From Podochytrium sp. JEL0797 (Eukaryota; Chytridiomycota; Chytridiomycetes; Chytridiales; Chytriomycetaceae), in the NCBI GenBank assembly GCA_027596195.1, contig JADGJG010000306.1, positions 1-24,629 of the forward strand: 24,629 nucleotides of DNA, in the 5' to 3' direction. A model generated the notes under the pieces. The model did no database searches. It saw only the letters and a list, made by a program, of their open reading frames with translations, and had not been told where the DNA came from. The position numbers and the translations under genes were made by a program. Shown here one piece after another: positions 17,984-24,629 of this stretch. The first letter of the stretch is position 1, and each line of letters opens with the position of its first letter.

Positions 17984-20566
17984 ATGTCAGTCTTCACCCG
18001 CACGTCCACAGCCTGGGAATGCTCGATCTGCCGGACCACGTTTGAGTTGAAGCCTTCCCTAACCAAAGAGGGTCTCCACGTCACAAGCAGAAGACATCAA
18101 GACAGTTTGCCACTTCATGATCCCACTCAACCAATCACGAACCCTCTTTGGCAAATCCCTGCTGCTGCTGTCGGAGTCGAGCCCATCATGAATATAAATC
18201 CGGCTTTCCAAGGTTCCTTTATCGATTCTGACGACGAGTCGTTTCATCCCGCTGAATCCGAGCGCGAGCCATTCTCTGAAGATGAAGAGGAGCCCCTAGT
18301 TGTTGGAGATTTCGATCAAGATTTGGATGCAGGGGATAATGTGAATCGCGAGATGCTGTCTGCGTGGGGTTTCAAAGTGGATTCGAATCGATATGGCCAA
18401 CGTGGGATTCACTTCCCATTCAAGTCAAAACTCGACTTTGATGCTTCTCTCCTCTTCAGCGGCATTGGGAGCTCCGCTTTTTCCAGAAAACAAGAGCAAA
18501 AAGTTCTCACAACTTTTGCTCCCAAGCTGTCGCACCACCGCTTGCTCCAATATCGAAACGATGTTCTTGCACTGTTCAACGCCCGCCCCAAGGAAATTTC
18601 CCTTGCACAAGGCCCAGCGTTCTATCTCGATATCGGAACGTCCCTCGCGCTTCTTTTCGCGAACCCGCGCAAACGAATCCTGCTTCACCTGCTCCCCGAG
18701 TATTCAGATTCTCCTTCCGAGCTTTACCAGTCTGGAAAGTGGTTGGACGAAATTCCCGCACCCATGGTTCGCGAGAAGCGCGGGGGGGGTGTTTTGGACG
18801 TGTTCATCAATGAACCCTACCTTTTCGACGAGCGTAACAGAGTTGTTCCGATTACATTTGTTGTGAAGGACGGCGATGTTGTGGCCGTTGGATATTCGTG
18901 CACTTTGTATGTCCATGGTGGAGATGGAGAGCGCTTTCTCCAAGTCACAACAACGCGAACTCAGGTGGGTTTTTTCATTCATTTTCGAAATGAACTAAAT
19001 CCGTGTTCCGGGTTAGGTCAAAGTCGCCAACATCCAGTGCCGTTTCGAAAAGCGTGATGGCGAACATGTCTCCTTCGACGGAGACTTCGATCGCGAGTTT
19101 CAGGAGTCAGTTCGAAGCGGTTCCCCGTTGCGAGCGCTTGCAGGCAGGCTTCGAGTGTTTACGGTGCCTCTCTCCTTCTTCAACGACGACACCAGCGGGA
19201 ACGTGTCGAAAGTGTGGAACAAATACGAAAGCTGGTTGTTTACGCCTGCTGGTTTACCATTCCATGAGACGCAGAAGCAAGAAAACATCTTCTTTGTGCT
19301 CACGTCGAAGTATTCTTCAGCGTTTGAGAGTGCCAAAGTTATTTCGGAGAGTATGCGCTCCTTTCGGAAAGGCTTTAAGGTGTTTGACTCTCTGTTGGGC
19401 GAGTGGGTCATCCTTCTCGGTAACACTGCCCATCCTTCCCACCCCTCCTCTCCTCCGTTTCTAACACCACGCAATTGAACAGTCATAATTTTTCAACTCA
19501 TTGGCGACAACCCCGCGTCTTCGGCCATTGTTTCTCACATGGGAACAAAATCCATCCTTCCTTGCCGAATTTGCAATGTCGCTTCACCCACGGATTCTCG
19601 AAAACTCGCTGCTTTCTTGATGCGGCCCTCGAACAATGCCATCTTCACTTCTTCATCAGTTAACAAGGAATTGTTGTTGGAGGCCATGGAGGCAGTCAAA
19701 GCCGGCGATACATCCGAAACTGCCATCCTTGCGTTGCTCAAATCCAAGGGTGTCAAGGATCCCAACTTCAACGCGTTCCTCAAGAACTTCTTTCTTCTGC
19801 CGGGCATGAACCATCTTTTTGGTTTGGTGAACGAGGATCCCTTTTTCGACGGCGCAATGGATACTCCCATCGAGTTGCTGCACTGTGTGCTTTTGGGTGT
19901 CGTTCGGTACTTGGTGATTGCGGTGACGGATGGCCTCAAAAAGGAAGACAAGCAGCACCTGAAGGCGGTGTTTGAAGGCATTTCGCAGCATGGCCTTTTG
20001 ACAAAAATCAACGGCCACACAATTGTGAGGATACCCCCTTCCTTCTGCTATAATCCCTTTATCGATATTCTAACAGAATTCTGGTGCAGGTTCAGTATGT
20101 TAAATCGCTGAATGGGAAAGGGTATCGCTCCTTCGTTCAGGTTGCTCCTTTTGCACTTGCCGGCTCCATTGACCAAGTCGAGCTTGACGTCTGGATTGCT
20201 CTGTGCCACCTTGTCTCCCTTCTCTACAGCAGCGAAGCTCCCGATGGATACGCCGAGACCGTGGACAACGCGCTGGATTGTTTTGTTCTTGCCGCGACCA
20301 AGTCAAAGCATTTTCGTGTGCTGATCAAGCCCAAGCTGCACTTGCTGCGCCATGCCATCACATTTATTCTGCGATTCGGAGTTCCAAGACTGTCCGCGTC
20401 GGAGGCTTTTGAGAGCTCAAACAAGATTATTCGCAGCTGCATCATCCATTCCAATCGGCAGAACACCTTTTCGAAAATCTCAGTCAGAATTTTCAAGCTT
20501 TTCTTTCTTAGCATTCCTCGGAAGAATCTCCTCAGTGATTCTTCGAGGCGACTGAATGTTAAATAA
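17984..20566 (+). CDS. tnp2/CACTA-like transposase, C-terminally truncated, copy 1
   Basis: Four exons, join(17984..18964,19017..19419,19483..20024,20090..20566), 800 residues. Introns of 52, 63 and 65 bp have CTAA(A/C) branch sites. The N-terminus has a C2H2-like finger (C13, C16, H32, H38) and an acidic stretch (about 80-118). Marks of the fungal tnp2-like transposases: NDDTSGNVSKVWNKYESW (D384/D385), LIGDNPASSAIVSH (D470), CRIC (489-492) and DTPIELLHCVLLG (D588, E592, H595). These are candidate acidic catalytic residues of a DDE-type nuclease, which would cut and rejoin the element's ends in the nucleus. ATG 17984 starts the finger; nothing upstream looks coding. Residues from about 769 on, after HSNRQN, come from the left end of the next unit and are not transposase-like; family members normally continue there. 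The protein is probably inactive or impaired. Confidence 0.8.
20468..20477. repeat. Palindrome at the junction of the two units
   Basis: TTTTCGAAAA spans the last base of copy 1 and the first bases of copy 2. At the left edge of copy 1 the same place reads CTTTCGAAAA, so the outermost T-A pair is created by the junction. Confidence 0.85.
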
Positions 20567-20799
20567 GATTATGCAGATTTGTTTTTGGGCATTCTTATGA
20601 ATGTTATTGGCCAATCCAATCCAAATTTCGAGAGAGAAATTGAAATGAAAAGTTCTGAGCTGTTCTGAAGGGGAATCCTGTCTATTAATTTCTATCTTTA
20701 TGTTCTAAACGATTCTTATGGAAATGATTTCCGATTCTCTTGAAATAAAATCTTGCTGGATTTTTGAAGATAAAGAAACGAGGTCTCAATTATTCCAAT

Positions 20800-22024
20800 T
20801 TATTCGAAAAAGTCGGAAGGAAAAAGTCGTGTATAAAGAATGAAACCCTGGCGGGAAAAAGAAAAAGACAAAACCACGATAGTTTCCAAGGTCAGGGATG
20901 TGGAGCCAATAACATCAGTCGTAAACCCTTTCAAACGATTCTTGAGTGCAGAAAGCTTGACGGAGACAACTTTCTTGCCGTTGAAAACCTGCTCGCTGGA
21001 CATGGCCTGGAACCCGTCGAGTTTCTGCAAAGTGAAGGAAGTCAGGTGATCGAATTTCTATGCATGCAGCGAATGGAAACGTACCTTAATCTCATTAAAA
21101 ACAACATCAACCATACGCGCGATTGGCACCGGCTTCACGTCGTAATCCGTGAAAATGACCACTTTAGACTTCTCAAACCTGGAGGCGTGGGTGTAAGAGC
21201 CGGAGCGGAGATAATCGCCGTACATGATGCGCGCAACGTGTGGAAGGAATGTGCGCTATAAAGGAAATATTCATTGGTTTTTAGGGTTATAATTTTAAGT
21301 GAACCTACTTCAAACTCAGTTTGCGATGCCGACACGTTCGCTTGCTCACGCAGGTCAACGAGCAACAAGGTGTTGACTGCCATGAGTTCCTTGGACGAGA
21401 ACTGTGGGTGTAATAAGGATGGTATAAGGGATAAGCGTTATTGATTTAGCAAACAAGAAATCGTACCGCTAGGAATTCTTCAAGCCTGGGTCTCTTCGAT
21501 GGAGGAAAAGGACCCAGACGCATGAGGGCCTCCATTCTGGCAGAGTCGTCAGGAAAAGTGTTGCCGCCAGTCGTCAGCGCGTTGGAGGCACCGGATCCGG
21601 AAGTCATTGGGGGAACACCACCGCCGAGCGTTGTGCCGGGAAGAGAACGTGGGAAGAGACCGCCAGACGACGTGCCAGAAAGAGAACGTGCGAAGAAACC
21701 GCCGGAAGACGTGCCAGGAAGAGCACGCGCGAAGAGCCCGCCGGAAGAGGTACCGGGATGAGCAGAAAGACCAAAATGATCCCCGCCAAGGTAGGCGCCG
21801 TTGAGGAGACTTGGACTTGCCGTAGCAGCAGCAGCCACGCTGCGAGGGCGAGACGAACTTGCTGCAGGAGTGGACTGCCCAATTCGCAAACCAGCAGGCG
21901 TGGTTCCATTCGGGGTCCCGGCCGAAGAGGTGTCTTGCTGGGTGGAGCCGGTGTCTTGGTTGGCAGAGTTGGTGGAGAGGAAGTGGCGATTGCCGCCACC
22001 GAGAATGGGGCTCGTGCCGGACAT
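20800..22024 (-). CDS. Transposon accessory protein of unknown function, copy 2
   Basis: Four exons, complement(join(20800..21024,21085..21255,21309..21401,21467..22024)), 348 residues, the same protein as in copy 1 with the same 13-residue repeats and SKRPR motif. It lies tail-to-tail with the truncated transposase of copy 1, whose stop is 233 bp away. Unlike copy 1 its downstream neighbour is transposon sequence rather than unique DNA. Confidence 0.72.
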
Positions 22025-22144
22025 CAGTGATTGTATTGTGAGGATGTTTTGTTTTTGCGATTTTTCTTTTTGAGTGGACTGTCAGGCCCCTCCAGCCAAT
22101 TCAATTACATTTTTAATCATAAATCTTTAATCAAAAAATTTACG

Positions 22145-24629
22145 ATGTCAGTCTTCACCCGCACGTCCACAGCCTGGGAATGCTCGATCTGCCGGACCAC
22201 GTTTGAGTTGAAGCCTTCCCTAACCAAAGAGGGTCTCCACGTCACAAGCAGAAGACATCAAGACAGTTTGCCACTTCATGATCCCACTCAACCAATCACG
22301 AACCCTCTTTGGCAAATCCCTGCTGCTGCTGTCGGAGTCGAGCCCATCATGAATATAAATCCGGCTTTCCAAGGTTCCTTTATCGATTCTGACGACGAGT
22401 CGTTTCATCCCGCTGAATCCGAGCGCGAGCCATTCTCTGAAGATGAAGAGGAGCCCCTAGTTGTTGGAGATTTCGATCAAGATTTGGATGCAGGGGATAA
22501 TGTGAATCGCGAGATGCTGTCTGCGTGGGGTTTCAAAGTGGATTCGAATCGATATGGCCAACGTGGGATTCACTTCCCATTCAAGTCAAAACTCGACTTT
22601 GATGCTTCTCTCCTCTTCAGCGGCATTGGGAGCTCCGCTTTTTCCAGAAAACAAGAGCAAAAAGTTCTCACAACTTTTGCTCCCAAGCTGTCGCACCACC
22701 GCTTGCTCCAATATCGAAACGATGTTCTTGCACTGTTCAACGCCCGCCCCAAGGAAATTTCCCTTGCACAAGGCCCAGCGTTCTATCTCGATATCGGAAC
22801 GTCCCTCGCGCTTCTTTTCGCGAACCCGCGCAAACGAATCCTGCTTCACCTGCTCCCCGAGTATTCAGATTCTCCTTCCGAGCTTTACCAGTCTGGAAAG
22901 TGGTTGGACGAAATTCCCGCACCCATGGTTCGCGAGAAGCGCGGGGGGGGTGTTTTGGACGTGTTCATCAATGAACCCTACCTTTTCGACGAGCGTAACA
23001 GAGTTGTTCCGATTACATTTGTTGTGAAGGACGGCGATGTTGTGGCCGTTGGATATTCGTGCACTTTGTATGTCCATGGTGGAGATGGAGAGCGCTTTCT
23101 CCAAGTCACAACAACGCGAACTCAGGTGGGTTTTTTCATTCATTTTCGAAATGAACTAAATCCGTGTTCCGGGTTAGGTCAAAGTCGCCAACATCCAGTG
23201 CCGTTTCGAAAAGCGTGATGGCGAACATGTCTCCTTCGACGGAGACTTCGATCGCGAGTTTCAGGAGTCAGTTCGAAGCGGTTCCCCGTTGCGAGCGCTT
23301 GCAGGCAGGCTTCGAGTGTTTACGGTGCCTCTCTCCTTCTTCAACGACGACACCAGCGGGAACGTGTCGAAAGTGTGGAACAAATACGAAAGCTGGTTGT
23401 TTACGCCTGCTGGTTTACCATTCCATGAGACGCAGAAGCAAGAAAACATCTTCTTTGTGCTCACGTCGAAGTATTCTTCAGCGTTTGAGAGTGCCAAAGT
23501 TATTTCGGAGAGTATGCGCTCCTTTCGGAAAGGCTTTAAGGTGTTTGACTCTCTGTTGGGCGAGTGGGTCATCCTTCTCGGTAACACTGCCCATCCTTCC
23601 CACCCCTCCTCTCCTCCGTTTCTAACACCACGCAATTGAACAGTCATAATTTTTCAACTCATTGGCGACAACCCCGCGTCTTCGGCCATTGTTTCTCACA
23701 TGGGAACAAAATCCATCCTTCCTTGCCGAATTTGCAATGTCGCTTCACCCACGGATTCTCGAAAACTCGCTGCTTTCTTGATGCGGCCCTCGAACAATGC
23801 CATCTTCACTTCTTCATCAGTTAACAAGGAATTGTTGTTGGAGGCCATGGAGGCAGTCAAAGCCGGCGATACATCCGAAACTGCCATCCTTGCGTTGCTC
23901 AAATCCAAGGGTGTCAAGGATCCCAACTTCAACGCGTTCCTCAAGAACTTCTTTCTTCTGCCGGGCATGAACCATCTTTTTGGTTTGGTGAACGAGGATC
24001 CCTTTTTCGACGGCGCAATGGATACTCCCATCGAGTTGCTGCACTGTGTGCTTTTGGGTGTCGTTCGGTACTTGGTGATTGCGGTGACGGATGGCCTCAA
24101 AAAGGAAGACAAGCAGCACCTGAAGGCGGTGTTTGAAGGCATTTCGCAGCATGGCCTTTTGACAAAAATCAACGGCCACACAATTGTGAGGATACCCCCT
24201 TCCTTCTGCTATAATCCCTTTATCGATATTCTAACAGAATTCTGGTGCAGGTTCAGTATGTTAAATCGCTGAATGGGAAAGGGTATCGCTCCTTCGTTCA
24301 GGTTGCTCCTTTTGCACTTGCCGGCTCCATTGACCAAGTCGAGCTTGACGTCTGGATTGCTCTGTGCCACCTTGTCTCCCTTCTCTACAGCAGCGAAGCT
24401 CCCGATGGATACGCCGAGACCGTGGACAACGCGCTGGATTGTTTTGTTCTTGCCGCGACCAAGTCAAAGCATTTTCGTGTGCTGATCAAGCCCAAGCTGC
24501 ACTTGCTGCGCCATGCCATCACATTTATTCTGCGATTCGGAGTTCCAAGACTGTCCGCGTCGGAGGCTTTTGAGAGCTCAAACAAGATTATTCGCAGCTG
24601 CATCATCCATTCCAATCGGCAGAACACCT
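22145..24629 (+). CDS. tnp2/CACTA-like transposase, copy 2, cut by the window end
   Basis: Exons join(22145..23125,23178..23580,23644..24185,24251..>24629). It encodes the first 768 residues of the copy 1 product without change, including the finger, the D384/D385, D470 and D588/E592 motifs, and the CRIC pair. The open frame reaches the last base, just after HSNRQN. Whether the natural C-terminus, another unit or unrelated DNA follows cannot be seen. Confidence 0.8.

Larger units (their letters stand above)
16308..20468. mobile_element. Truncated DNA transposon, tandem unit copy 1 (4161 bp)
   Basis: The unit holds a divergent gene pair: a minus-strand accessory gene and a plus-strand tnp2/CACTA-like transposase, plus about 330 bp of AT-rich non-coding sequence at its left end. 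It is followed immediately by a second copy at a constant offset of 4161. The left boundary is fixed by the mismatch at 16307 versus 20468. No terminal inverted repeat or target-site duplication can be identified: the transposase is cut near its C-terminus, so the true right end of the element is missing. Confidence 0.85.
20469..24629. mobile_element. Truncated DNA transposon, tandem unit copy 2 (4161 bp)
   Basis: Repeats copy 1 in the same orientation. All translated frames compared are the same and no base difference was noticed. The window stops on the base equivalent to 20468, the last base of copy 1. The non-coding left part (20469-20799) overlaps the read-through tail of the copy 1 transposase up to 20566. 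Confidence 0.88.

Noticed and set aside
18782..18789. G8 run in the transposase coding sequence, a possible frameshift
   Set aside because: The frame continues correctly on both sides in both copies, so no error is indicated.
1..24629. CRISPR arrays, bacterial operons, ribosome-binding sites, tRNA and rRNA genes
   Set aside because: None was seen on reading both strands, and the intron-rich genes are eukaryotic. A tRNA scan program could not be run.

Overview
The window looks like nuclear DNA from a fungus, most likely an early-diverging (chytrid-like) lineage. Genes are densely packed and interrupted by short introns (48-100 bp) with GT...AG ends and CTAAC/CTAAT-type branch sites. The gene products are typically eukaryotic: a Golgi tether subunit, a tRNA-methylation cofactor and a mitochondrial assembly-type protein. 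The chytrid placement is an inference from gene style; a basidiomycete cannot be excluded.

Layout. 1-1060 holds no recognisable gene but has a 24-bp perfect palindrome. 1061-1823 is a decayed partial copy of the 3' part of the neighbouring COG7 gene. 1896-4678 (minus) is COG7 (three exons). A 72-bp divergent promoter separates it from a MYND zinc-finger gene (4751-6113, plus, two exons). 6546-13431 (plus) is a THADA/Trm732 gene that I reconstruct as 17 exons coding 1949 residues, in frame throughout. It converges on a 71-residue membrane protein resembling PET117 (13449-13664, minus), which shares a divergent promoter with a monocarboxylate-type MFS transporter (13923-15307, plus, three exons). 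15308-16307 has no certain gene, only an interrupted reading frame.

From 16308 to the last base the window consists of two head-to-tail copies of one 4161-bp unit that appear identical. Each unit carries a divergent gene pair: a spliced minus-strand gene of unknown function with a 13-residue repeat and a basic nuclear-localisation-like motif, and a spliced plus-strand transposase of the tnp2/CACTA-like type seen in fungi. The transposase is cut off near its C-terminus at the unit boundary. In copy 1 its frame runs on into the left end of copy 2; in copy 2 it ends with the window. The window closes exactly at the end of the second unit, so it is probably a whole contig ending in a tandem repeat, and an assembly artefact must be considered.

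The housekeeping genes do not form a pathway; they are neighbours in a compact genome. The two transposon genes are likely to act together because they share a 120-bp promoter region and are duplicated as a unit. No tRNA, rRNA, CRISPR array or bacterial-type operon was seen.
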